Shown here: positions 54,301 to 64,000 of the stretch, piece after piece
Numbering within the stretch: position 1 is the first letter of the stretch
Layout of the letters: the number at the start of each line of letters is the position of its first letter
Source: Arsenophonus sp052171275
GTDB lineage: Bacteria > Pseudomonadota > Gammaproteobacteria > Enterobacterales > Enterobacteriaceae
Direction of reading: 5' to 3'
Assembly (NCBI GenBank): GCA_052171275.1
Contig: CM125795.1
Span: 372,001-436,000 of the forward strand
Length of the DNA: 64,000 bases
The notes under the pieces: generated by a model
Told to the model about the DNA's origin: nothing
Seen by the model: only the letters and a program-made list of their open reading frames with translations
Databases searched by the model: none
Position numbers and translations under genes: made by a program

Positions 54301-57021
54301 AATCTAACACTTTGTATCATAAAGAAAATATATTACATACATATACATATTATAAAATTTTTTACATATTGAGGATATGTAGTTTCTAAATAATAGAAGA
54401 AAAATAGATTATATTTTCAATCAATATTCTAATTCTAACAGTTAAATAAAATGTGATTCTAGTTATAATTTATTTTATAAAACATAAAGAATAACCGTTT
54501 TATCTATTTTTAATTCTTCTTACTTTCATAATTGATCTCTTTAAGGTAATATCTCAAAGATATATCTGTAATAAAATAGCAAAATTTTGAAAATAAATTA
54601 TACTTTACCTTTGATGATGTATTATAATTAATTTTAACTAATTTTAGTTATCTAAAATGGATTTTAATAATCAAATTGATTATTAAATATATCTTTTATG
54701 TCAATTATAATCAATTAGACTAAAATTGTTAAATAGATATTTCTAATAAAAAATTTTAATAAACAGTAAGAAAGTACTAATTATTGCAATTTTATTTCTT
54801 TTATAATTATCAATTTCATTAGATTATTGAAGTAATTATTACGATAATAAGAAAATATGATTTAATATCATATAATGTATATGGTATTAAATGTTTTATA
54901 TTTAGATAGTCTTTAATTATTAAGGTTTAAACCTTAAATAACTATTCTGTTTGATAAAATTTAAATTACAAAAAATTAACATTACATTATTCTAAATTTA
55001 CTCTATAGATAATTTTAATTATAGATAATTATTAATAAATACATTAGTCTTGATATTGTTAATTTAGTAAAATAATTACTTTTTTGATATTTTTTCAAAA
55101 AATTAATTAATGTAATTAATTTTTTAATTAAAAATACTTTTTATACTCTAATAAATAGAGACGTTTAAGTAAATAAATTTATCAACTTAATATAATTAAT
55201 TATTGAATATAAATTATGTTTATTTTTAATATTTAAATATATGATGAAACATCTTTATTATTTAAATTGTTTTTATAGCTATAATATCTTTTATCACTAC
55301 TTTCATCAAATAATATTGATATATAATGTTATTCAAGTTTTATAATTTATATATTTCTTGAGAAATTTTCTTAATAAAATTTATTATTATAAATATCTAT
55401 TAAAATTAATAATTTTAATAGTAGATTATGATCATATTTTCTAGCAATATAGATTGGTTTTTATAATTAATGCTTGAGTAAATCATTAACCAGATATTTT
55501 TATTTTAAAATCTTGATAATTTATAATACGAATTAATTTATAATATTAAGGTGTTATATAAATACTTTAAAAACTTTTTACTATATTAATTAGTTTATTA
55601 TTTATTGTTAATAACAAGAATTTATTTTTTAAAAGTTAGCTATATTTAATATAGTTTTAACTATAAATTAAAAAATAAAATAATATTATTTATACTATTT
55701 AATTAATAATAATTAATTATGTTTTAATTTTATTATTTATATAAGTAAAAAAATAAAATTTGAAAAATATTAATAATGAAAATGATATTGTGTATTATAG
55801 AATAGATTGTTGATTAAAATAATATTTGGTAGTTAAATTATCAATTTTATTAATTTAATAAATAAAAGTAAATAATAATTATTCAAGATTCTATCTTGAG
55901 AAGTATAAATAATTATACTTGATAGATTTAAATATTTAAAATAGATATTTTGATAGATTGTTTATGTAAATTAAAGAAATCTATAGATGATCTTTTATTT
56001 TTTTTAATAATAAAAGAAGATATGTCTTACTAATTGTAATGATAATTCAACTTAATATATATGTGAATACAATTGATATAAATATATTTTTTTATTTATG
56101 ATGAATTTAAATATAGATTTTAAAAAAAGATAAGTATTAAAAAATTAGATTTTATAACGAATATTTACTATCTTAATATATTTATTTGTTAAAATATAAA
56201 GTTAAAAACTTTTCTTTTATATAGTAAAAATAAATAACGTTTATTAAGTTTATAGTAAAACATAAAGGTTTTAATGATGTATAAAAATAAATAAATCTAA
56301 AATTATCAATAATCCAACTATATAATTAGTACTATTTATAGTAAAATTGTTAATAACTAATAAAATAAAATCCAATAAATTAACTCATTCTTATTATTGT
56401 AGACTATTTTTATCCTAAGTTAATTTTTTAAAATAAATAAAAAATACATTAGATAGAAAGAGTTGAATTTTATTTTTAAAAGCTCATTAATTTTAATTTA
56501 AAATTAATAATGATGAATATAAATATAATGTTAGTTAGTAGATTATACAACAAAGTTGAATATATTGTAGAAATGTTATAGCTATTAAGTTTCATCATGA
56601 ATTATTTCTTATACTTATTATAAATAAGGATTTTTTTTAAATTATATATATTATATTATAAACTTTATTATTTTTATTAAATACTATTTAATTATTATCA
56701 TAAATCTTTAATAGAAAATTATTAAAATTTTATAGTATTATATTAAATAATCAAATGTCTACAGATATTTATCTGAAGTATTAGTAAATGTAAAATATTA
56801 TAATTAACTCTATATTATTTAATTAATGTTAAAATATATTCAATATCTGTTTTAATGATAAAAGATTAATTCTTTAATTATATCATAATATATATTATTT
56901 CTTTTTTTTATAATGTAAAATGTAATTTTTTTATTATTAATAAATATTATATTAGTAAAAATAATTCAATCAATTTATCTAATATATAAAATTCAGTGAT
57001 ATTTTTCTTTATGATTAGTAT

Positions 57022-57058
57022 ATTATATATAAAATATATTCTATATTTTATATATAAT
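57022..57058. repeat. 17-bp perfect inverted repeat
   Basis: ATTATATATAAAATATA and its complement flank TTC. Purely A-T arms, no gene nearby. Confidence 0.6.
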
Positions 57059-58855
57059 TAATGAAATAAGGTATAAAATAAATAGTATAAATTCAAATTT
57101 TTGTTTTTAAAAAAACAAAAATAAGAAATTTTACTTATTATAAGTAATATAGTTTTTAATATAATAAAATGTTTATAGAAAAAATAATGCTTAATTTATT
57201 ATAAATTATCTAATATATAACATTATATTTAATCTATTGATATATGTAATAAAATTATATATATTTTATTTTAACTATATTTAAATATTTTAATTAACAT
57301 TTTAAAAAAAATATAATTAATTTTACTAATGAATTTTAGATAATAATTATTAATTCAAATTAAAAATAGTTAATATCATTTTTGATAATTAATATATATG
57401 ATAATATTTTTTTTAAAATGATTATGTGGAAATTTTATTTTTCAGATTAATAGTTAAGTTTTAAACTTTAGTTTGTATTAAACTGTTAGTTTAATAATTT
57501 TCTGTTAATATCTTTGTTCCTCATATTTTTACAATTGATAGTAAATTAGATTTTAAATATAATTATTCGTTTTTTGGTAATATAAAAAAATTATTGATTA
57601 TATTTTAGTTTTGGTCCTGCTATTTTAGTAAGTTACTTAAGTAAAGATTATTTAATTTTATATTAACTATTAGTTATCAAACAGAATAAAAAATATTAAT
57701 TTTTAATTAACTATGATTATTGCAATTGATATTATAAATTATCAATTTTTTAAATTTAACATTAATATTTAAAGCTATATTAGAATCTTCTATAATACAA
57801 ATATATTAATTATATCATAATTACCTCTTATTAAGATTTATTTAAATAAATAGTTTACTTTTACTATAAAGATTAAAATATATATGGAAATAGAGCTTTC
57901 TAAATAAACAATTTGAGTAATATGAGATATTTTGTTAAATTTATTGTTCTGTGTTAGAAACATATGTATTTTATCGGTTATTTAGAATACTAGTTTTTAG
58001 TTTTTTGTTGTTTTTTTTGCAAAATAATATTTATATTGATAATGATATTGCTTTGTTAAAGATAACATATTAAGAATATGGAAAATTTCCAAAATAATTT
58101 ATTAAATAATTTAATTTAAATGATATCAATTTTATTAAAAATTGCTTATTTTAAGATAATTTATATTCTTATTTTATTTATAAATATTTAGTTTGAAGTA
58201 AGATTAAGTTTAATCATATATTTACAATCTCATCTTATATATATTACTATATCTATAATAGATAATACAAAGGTATTTTATTAGATTATACAAGAAAGAC
58301 AATTTAAATTATATTATATTAACTTCTTTATTAATAAACTACTAATAAAATACTCATTAAATATTTATAAGATTTAGTTAATTTATATTAACTTAAGATC
58401 AATAATTTTACATTTTAAGATTTTAAAATAAATAATATATAAAAATTAAGCTCTATATAGTTAAAAAATAATTAATAAAAAATAAACTTTATATATTTCT
58501 TATGTTTATAGATAAATTTTTTAATAAATGATTTATCAAATAGTTTTATTTGATATTTATTACTAATAAAAAATAGCTTAAAGTTGGATTAATTCTTAAT
58601 TAATTAGTCTAAAATAATACTTTTAAATAAAGTATAACTTTTACACTATTTATTATTAGTAATAACAATTGTTTAATTATAAAATAAGTATAATATTATA
58701 TCTATTAATAAATATATAACTTATATTGATAATAATATTAATTAATACAATATTTACGTTATTTCAAAATATACTAATCAATAATAAAGAATGCAATTAT
58801 ATAATAATAATTAATATAATTATTGATTATTGTTTGGTTAAATATAATAATATTT

Positions 58856-59920
58856 ATGTTAAAAAATGATCGATATATATCCGCACTATTACGTAAACCT
58901 GTTGATATAACTCCAGTATGGATTATGCGTCAAGCTGGGCGTTATTTACCAGAATATCGTAAAATTCGTCAACAAGCAGGTGGTTTTATATCACTTTATA
59001 AAAATAGTGAACTAGCTTGTCAGGTAACGTTACAACCATTATATCGTTTTTCATTGGATGCTGTAATACTTTTTTCAGATATTCTTACCATTCCTGATGC
59101 GATGGGATTAGGTCTTTATTTTTCAAAAAAAGAAGGAGATGGACCTATGTTTAAATATCCTATTCGTTATTTATCTCAAATAAAAAAACTACCAATTCCA
59201 GATCCAGAACAAGAATTAGTTTACGTAATGGATGCAATACGTGCAATCAAGAAAAAGTTAGATAATAAAGTTCCATTAATTGGTTTTTCTGGTAGTCCAT
59301 GGACTTTGGCAACTTACATGATTGAAGGAAGAAGTAGTAATGTTTTTACTTCCATTAAAAAAATGATGTATACAGAGCCAAAAGTTTTACATTTATTATT
59401 AGATAAGTTAGCTAAAAGTATTATTCTTTATTTAAATGCTCAGATTAATGCAGGTGTTCAATCTTTAATGATTTTTGATACTTGGGGAGGTATATTAACT
59501 GGACGTGATTATTATCAATTTTCTCTATATTATATGCATCAGATTATTGATGGTCTTATACGAGAAAAAGAAGGTTATAAAGTTCCTGTGACACTATTTA
59601 CTAAAGGTGGTTGTCAATGGTTAGAAGCAATGGCGGAAACAGGTTGTGATGCATTAAGTATTGACTGGATGACAGATATTAAAGAAGCTCGGCTTCGTGT
59701 AGGTGATAAAGTGGGATTACAAGGTAATATGGATCCTTCTATATTATATGCATCAAAAGAACGTATTAAATATGAAGTTAAAATAATTTTAAAAAAATTT
59801 GGTAAAGGAAATGGTCATGTTTTTAATTTAGGACATGGTATTCATCATGATACTTTACCAGATAATGTTAAATATTTTATTAATTTAGTACATAAATTAT
59901 CGATAAAATATCATCAATGA
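58856..59920 (+). CDS. hemE: uroporphyrinogen decarboxylase
   Basis: HemE decarboxylates the four acetate side chains of uroporphyrinogen III to give coproporphyrinogen III in haem synthesis (cytoplasm). ATG 58856 gives 354 residues, the E. coli length, and the N-terminus LKNDRYISALLRKPVD aligns directly; a TTG 33 bases upstream is only an open extension. Signatures are intact: PVWIMRQAGRYLPEYR with its substrate-binding Arg residues, and FSGSPWTLATYMIEG. The ILFSDILTIPDAMG, DTWGG and NLGHGIHHDT segments are also present. It stands alone between two deserts but keeps its E. coli place between rpoC and purD. Its pathway partners are outside this window. Confidence 0.97.
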   Translation: MLKNDRYISALLRKPVDITPVWIMRQAGRYLPEYRKIRQQAGGFISLYKNSELACQVTLQPLYRFSLDAVILFSDILTIPDAMGLGLYFSKKEGDGPMFKYPIRYLSQIKKLPIPDPEQELVYVMDAIRAIKKKLDNKVPLIGFSGSPWTLATYMIEGRSSNVFTSIKKMMYTEPKVLHLLLDKLAKSIILYLNAQINAGVQSLMIFDTWGGILTGRDYYQFSLYYMHQIIDGLIREKEGYKVPVTLFTKGGCQWLEAMAETGCDALSIDWMTDIKEARLRVGDKVGLQGNMDPSILYASKERIKYEVKIILKKFGKGNGHVFNLGHGIHHDTLPDNVKYFINLVHKLSIKYHQ

Positions 59921-62546
59921 GTAAAGTTTTTTTAATAAAAATATTAATAAATTAAAATTATTCATAATCTATATTAAATATTTATAATTAATAAATTATA
60001 TATAATTTAAGTTATATTTATATAAATTTTAATTTAATTTTTATTAAATAAATATTATTGATAAAAAAATTTTTTATTGTAAATAGACAAAAAAATTAAA
60101 TAACTTATATATTATAAATATATTTTATTATCTTTAGTTTTTATTAAAGATAATAAAATTTGATTTTTTTAAAAAAATAATAGGAATATAAGCTTGAATA
60201 ATCTTTCATATAAGAGTATTTTTTATTTATTTATATGTAAATATAATTTTCTTATATACTAACTTAATTTTTAATATTTAAGATATATCTATTCTAAATA
60301 GTATTTTATTAACATTTATTTCTGGAAATAAAAAACATAAGAATGATCTGATAACAATCAATAATTAATAAATTATATATTTTATTTTAAATTGTTAAGT
60401 TAATTATTTTATTAAATATTTAATTAAATGTTATATTAAAATTAATTATATAGTTATTATGATTTTTTATAAAAAGATAGAAAATTAATAACTATTTGAT
60501 TATAAATAATTAAGTAAAAATTATTTTAATATTTATAATAAAAAAGAGATATAACTATTTTAATATATCACTAATGTGTAAAATTAATCTAGACATTTTG
60601 TTATCAATTAATCATTGTAATAAAAGTTCTTATTTAGTTAAACTTGTTTATTTTAATGATATACTATTTAATATGATTAAAATAAATAAAATAAATTAAT
60701 TTAAGTAATTATATCATAAAATAAGTAAAAAAATTTATTTAATGTAATTTCATTTTAAATTGAGTGATATATTAGTTAATAATATATTATTTCATTAATT
60801 AGTTATGTATGCCTTATATCTTGATAATTAACATTTTATAAATAGGAGATTTTTTTAAATAAAAATCCAATAATATATATTATATTATATTTTATGATAT
60901 TATATTAGTTTTAATATAAAATTTATAATTATTTAAGATATTAAAATTTAATTTTGATAATAAGTTAAAAACTTTATGAAATTATTATCATTATTTAATG
61001 ATTAGAAATATATAGTTTATTTTTATATTAATAAATAGTTTTTATTATAAATTAAGTAATTTAGTTTATTTTTAAAGTAAACAATAGTTATAAAAGAAAG
61101 TATTTATATGAAAGACTATAGTTTATATTAAAATAGTATTAATAATAAGATAATTTAATAAATAAATGATATCTTATTAAAAATTCAAATAAGTTATTCA
61201 CTATTAAAGATGAATAGTATATCTTAAATTATGGATTTATCTTTTACTTATGTTTTATAAAAAAAAATTAATAGTATTAACTTAACTATTAAAATATAAT
61301 TTGCATAAAATATATAATTAGTAACATTAATATTGAGATTATCTATTTTATTTGCATAGTGTTAAAAGTTTAATTTATTATCACAGGTATTATTTTTAAC
61401 TTTTTTATATTTAAACATGCTATATTAAAAATAAAAGAAATAAGTTACTTTATAATGTTATATATTTAAATATTAATAAATTATACATATAGAATATATT
61501 TAGATTCTTAAAATAATAAATAAATTTATTTAACAAAAACTTATGAAGTATATTATAAATAATATGATATATAGTTGATATAGATTAATATATCAAAAAA
61601 TAAACTTTTAAATAAAACTGTATTCAATTTTAAATATATTACAAATGAATGTTTATTTTAATCTATTAAAAATAAAGGTTAAAAAAGGAAATTTAATAAA
61701 AAATTGATAAAACTCAACTTTATTAATTTTGTATCTTTAAGTTTTAATTAAAATATTATAAAATTATTCATTTTTTCTAAAAAATAAATAATTTTAAGTT
61801 TAAAGATTAAATCTTATTTAGTAAGATTGTTATCTTATAAATAACTAAAATAAAGAATAAAATAATTTAGTTATAAAATAATTGTTTATAAGAAAAAATA
61901 TTCTAAAGTTATATTAAACTAAATAAATATCTAAATATTTTTCATTATAAACAATTATTTATCACTTATATTAGTTAATTTAAAATCTTAAATTTTTGAT
62001 ATGTTATATTTATTTTGATTAAGAGTATTTTGTCTTAATTTATTTTTAATACACAAATCTAAAATACTTTAAAAACTTTCTTAATAGTTGCTATATCTGA
62101 TTATCATCGATAAAAATATCGATTTTATTTTTTTACAATATATATAATTTATATATTGTAAAAGTTAATCTTTAGTTGATGTAATGATATTATTTTACAC
62201 GGTGTATATTAAATAATAGAAAAGCTTCTTTTAATTAAAAAGAATAGTATTTATACTTTTAATTAAATCTGTTTAATTATTCATAGAATTATATTCAACA
62301 ATCATATAATACATATATTAGAAAATTATTATTATAATAATAATTGTTTTAAACTATAGCTTAAAATACATGATCTGCGTTTTATTTTTTTATTACAAAT
62401 TCAATAAATCATAAAAATATTATATGTAGACTACTAGTATATAAATTTAATTATAGTCTGATTAGAAACATTTTTAAAGCAATAAGTTAATATTAGTTGC
62501 AATAAAATAATATTATTTATGAGTATAAACAAAAAACTTAAAATTT
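59921..62546. other. 2.6 kb AT-rich desert hemE to purD
   Basis: nfi, yjaG, hupA and zraPSR lie here in E. coli. I searched by eye for HU and the other proteins and found nothing. No RNA gene is seen. hemE and purD converge on it, but no clear terminator is apparent for either. Confidence 0.7.
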
Positions 62547-63830
62547 TTATTTTAATCGAGTTATTGCACGATATCCTATATCAGTACGATAGAAAGAACC
62601 GATCCAAAATATTTTCGCAACTTGTTCATAAGCTTTTTTTTGCGCATCAAGAATTGTTTTTCCGAGTGCAGTAACGCATAATACACGGCCTCCATTAGTA
62701 ATAATAAGATTATCTTTTAATTTTGTTCCAGCATGAAAAATTTTACACATCTCTATTGGTTCATTAGTGATCCCATGAATAATATCACCAATTCGATAAT
62801 TTTTTGGATAACCTTTAGAGGCAATAACAACGCTTAAAGCAGGACGTTCATCCCAATTTAATGTTTTATCTACTAACTTCCCATTTGCACATGACAAAAA
62901 AAACTCTACGATATCAGATTTTAATCGCATCATAATTGGCTGTGTTTCTGGATCACCTGATCTGCAATTAAATTCAATAACTTTTGGATTTCCTTCTTTG
63001 TCGATTATTAATCCTGCATATAAAAATCCATGATATCGCCTACCTTCAATTGCCATACCTTGTACCGTAGGATAAATAATTTTATCCATTATACGTTTAT
63101 GAATAATATCTGTAATAACTGGAGCAGGGGAATATGCACCCATACCACCAGTATTTTCACCAGTATCATTGTTGCCAACTCTTTTATGATCTTGGCTTGT
63201 TGCTATAGGAATCACGTTTTCGCCATCAACCATTACGATAAAACTAACTTCTTCGCCCTCAAGAAATTCTTCAATGACGATATTTCGACTGGATTTTCCA
63301 AATGCATTACCGTCAATCATATATTGAACAGCATTTTTTGCTTCTTCTAAAATCATAGCAACAATAACTCCTTTACCTGAAGCTAATCCATCAGCTTTAA
63401 TAACAACAGGAGCGCCAATTTTATCTAAATAGATAAGAGCTTGTTTAACATCGGTAAAATACTGATAAGTACCAGTTGGAATATGATGACGAGTAAGAAA
63501 ATCTTTCGTAAAAATTTTAGAACCTTCTAATTGCGCTGCATTTTGATTTGGACCAAATATCGTTAAACATGCATCTCGAAATATATCAACAATCCCTAAA
63601 ATTAGGGGAGTTTCCGGTCCAACGATTGTCAAATTAATATTATTATTTTTTGCAAAATATAGCAATCCATTAACATCTGTAACAGGAATATTAATATTAG
63701 TTAGATTTTCCTCTAAACTAGTTCCTGCATTACCTGGCGCAACATAAACTTTCTTAGCAAGAGGTGATTGTGATACTTTCCATGCTAAAGCATGTTCACG
63801 TCCTCCATTTCCAATAATTAAAATATTCAT
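62547..63830 (-). CDS. purD: phosphoribosylamine-glycine ligase
   Basis: PurD (GAR synthetase, 427 residues, E. coli 429) joins glycine to 5-phosphoribosylamine using ATP, step two of de novo purine synthesis. It is an ATP-grasp enzyme: the N-terminal domain starts MNILIIGNGGREHALAW, the ATP-grasp region has PVVIKADGLASGKGVIVA and SQDHKRVGN, and GGMGAYSPAP is the family signature. The metal-binding segment reads EFNCRSGDPETQP, with Ser291 where enteric PurD has Phe; the acidic and Asn ligands are kept. ATG at 63828-63830 matches the E. coli start; no Shine-Dalgarno is obvious. It follows purH by 19 bp in the conserved purHD order. Confidence 0.97.
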   Translation of the reverse strand: MNILIIGNGGREHALAWKVSQSPLAKKVYVAPGNAGTSLEENLTNINIPVTDVNGLLYFAKNNNINLTIVGPETPLILGIVDIFRDACLTIFGPNQNAAQLEGSKIFTKDFLTRHHIPTGTYQYFTDVKQALIYLDKIGAPVVIKADGLASGKGVIVAMILEEAKNAVQYMIDGNAFGKSSRNIVIEEFLEGEEVSFIVMVDGENVIPIATSQDHKRVGNNDTGENTGGMGAYSPAPVITDIIHKRIMDKIIYPTVQGMAIEGRRYHGFLYAGLIIDKEGNPKVIEFNCRSGDPETQPIMMRLKSDIVEFFLSCANGKLVDKTLNWDERPALSVVIASKGYPKNYRIGDIIHGITNEPIEMCKIFHAGTKLKDNLIITNGGRVLCVTALGKTILDAQKKAYEQVAKIFWIGSFYRTDIGYRAITRLK

Positions 63831-63849
63831 ATTATTTATTTTTTTAAAA

Positions 63850-64000
63850 TTAGTGTCGCAAATGACGAATTTTAGTAAAAATCATCACGATATTATGTTC
63901 ATTAGCAGCATCTATAATTTTTTTATCATGAATTGAACCACCTGGTTGAATAACACAATTTATTCCAACTATTACAGCAGCATCTATAGCGTCTCGAAAT
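63850..64000 (-). CDS. purH: bifunctional AICAR transformylase/IMP cyclohydrolase, C-terminal end
   Basis: The last 49 codons are present, reading FRDAIDAA, then CVIQPGGSIHDKKII, and ending KIRHLRH before TAA (63850-63852). This matches the C-terminus of enteric PurH, which performs the last two steps of IMP synthesis. The gene runs off the right end of the window, so its 5' part is not seen. It is the upstream member of a purHD operon. Confidence 0.95.
   Translation of the reverse strand, partial: FRDAIDAAVIVGINCVIQPGGSIHDKKIIDAANEHNIVMIFTKIRHLRH

Larger units (their letters stand above)
50998..58855. other. 8 kb AT-rich desert rpoC to hemE
   Basis: In E. coli the thiamine genes thiC-E-F-S-G-H, rsd and nudC lie between rpoC and hemE in this order. 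None can be recognised. I see inverted repeats (51370-51396, 57022-57058) and slightly GC-richer patches near 57480-57640 and 57890-58080 that I could not assign. No tRNA and no long ORF. Confidence 0.75.

Noticed and set aside
57480..58080. GC-richer patches before hemE as nudC, rsd or thiC relics
   Set aside because: Tried by eye against these proteins and found no collinear match.
58823..58855. hemE starting at the upstream TTG
   Set aside because: ATG 58856 gives the exact family length and N-terminus; the extension is AT-rich with no ribosome binding site.
1..64000. CRISPR arrays, insertion sequences, prophage or a novel defence system
   Set aside because: No regularly spaced repeats, transposase or integrase-like frames, or unknown gene clusters are present; all intact genes are known housekeeping genes.

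Overview
The window comes from a highly reduced gammaproteobacterial genome of enterobacterial ancestry, most likely an obligate or long-term insect endosymbiont. Every gene I recognise is a close relative of its Escherichia coli counterpart. Much local gene order is still enteric: yihD-srkA-dsbA-polA-engB, yheO-tusDCB-rpsL-rpsG-fusA-tuf, secE-nusG-rplKAJL-rpoBC, and rpoC...hemE...purD-purH. Only about 26 kb of 64 kb (roughly 41 %) is coding. The rest is extremely AT-rich sequence with no long ORFs. I cannot name the species.

Layout: 1-2745 desert; glyQ-glyS (2746-5739); desert with one tRNA-Pro(UGG) gene (6653-6726); long desert with possible relics of yihD and srkA just before dsbA; dsbA (13937-14557); polA split into two overlapping frames (14915-17708); engB/yihA on the minus strand (18118-18756); a 14 kb desert holding a decayed glnA, long perfect palindromes, a 63-bp tandem duplication and a yheO relic; then a dense information-processing block, tusDCB, rpsL-rpsG-fusA-tuf, secE-nusG, rplK-rplA-rplJ-rplL and rpoB-rpoC (32880-50997); an 8 kb desert; hemE (58856-59920); a 2.6 kb desert; and purD plus the end of purH on the minus strand (62547-64000).

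Functionally the window holds transcription (core RNA polymerase, NusG), translation (S12, S7, EF-G, EF-Tu, L11, L1, L10, L7/L12, glycyl-tRNA synthetase, tRNA-Pro, the TusBCD thiolation relay, ribosome-assembly GTPase EngB), secretion and folding (SecE, DsbA), DNA repair (PolA), haem synthesis (HemE) and de novo purine synthesis (PurD, PurH). Genes that sit between the survivors in E. coli (thiCEFSGH, rsd, nudC, nfi, hupA, zraSR, yihI, hemN, glnLG) are not recognisable here.

The most notable points are as follows. PolA is divided exactly at the 5'-nuclease/Klenow boundary on an A7 run, and its proofreading site has lost all three metal-binding aspartates by GAT to AAT changes. DsbA has a Cys-Tyr-His-Cys active site. 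EngB is full length but has no ATG, GTG, TTG or CTG start. The str operon runs through a single tuf gene into secE-nusG, as expected from tufA x tufB recombination. The intergenic deserts contain long perfect palindromes and recognisable, collinear gene corpses. I saw no CRISPR array, phage, insertion sequence or novel multigene system.
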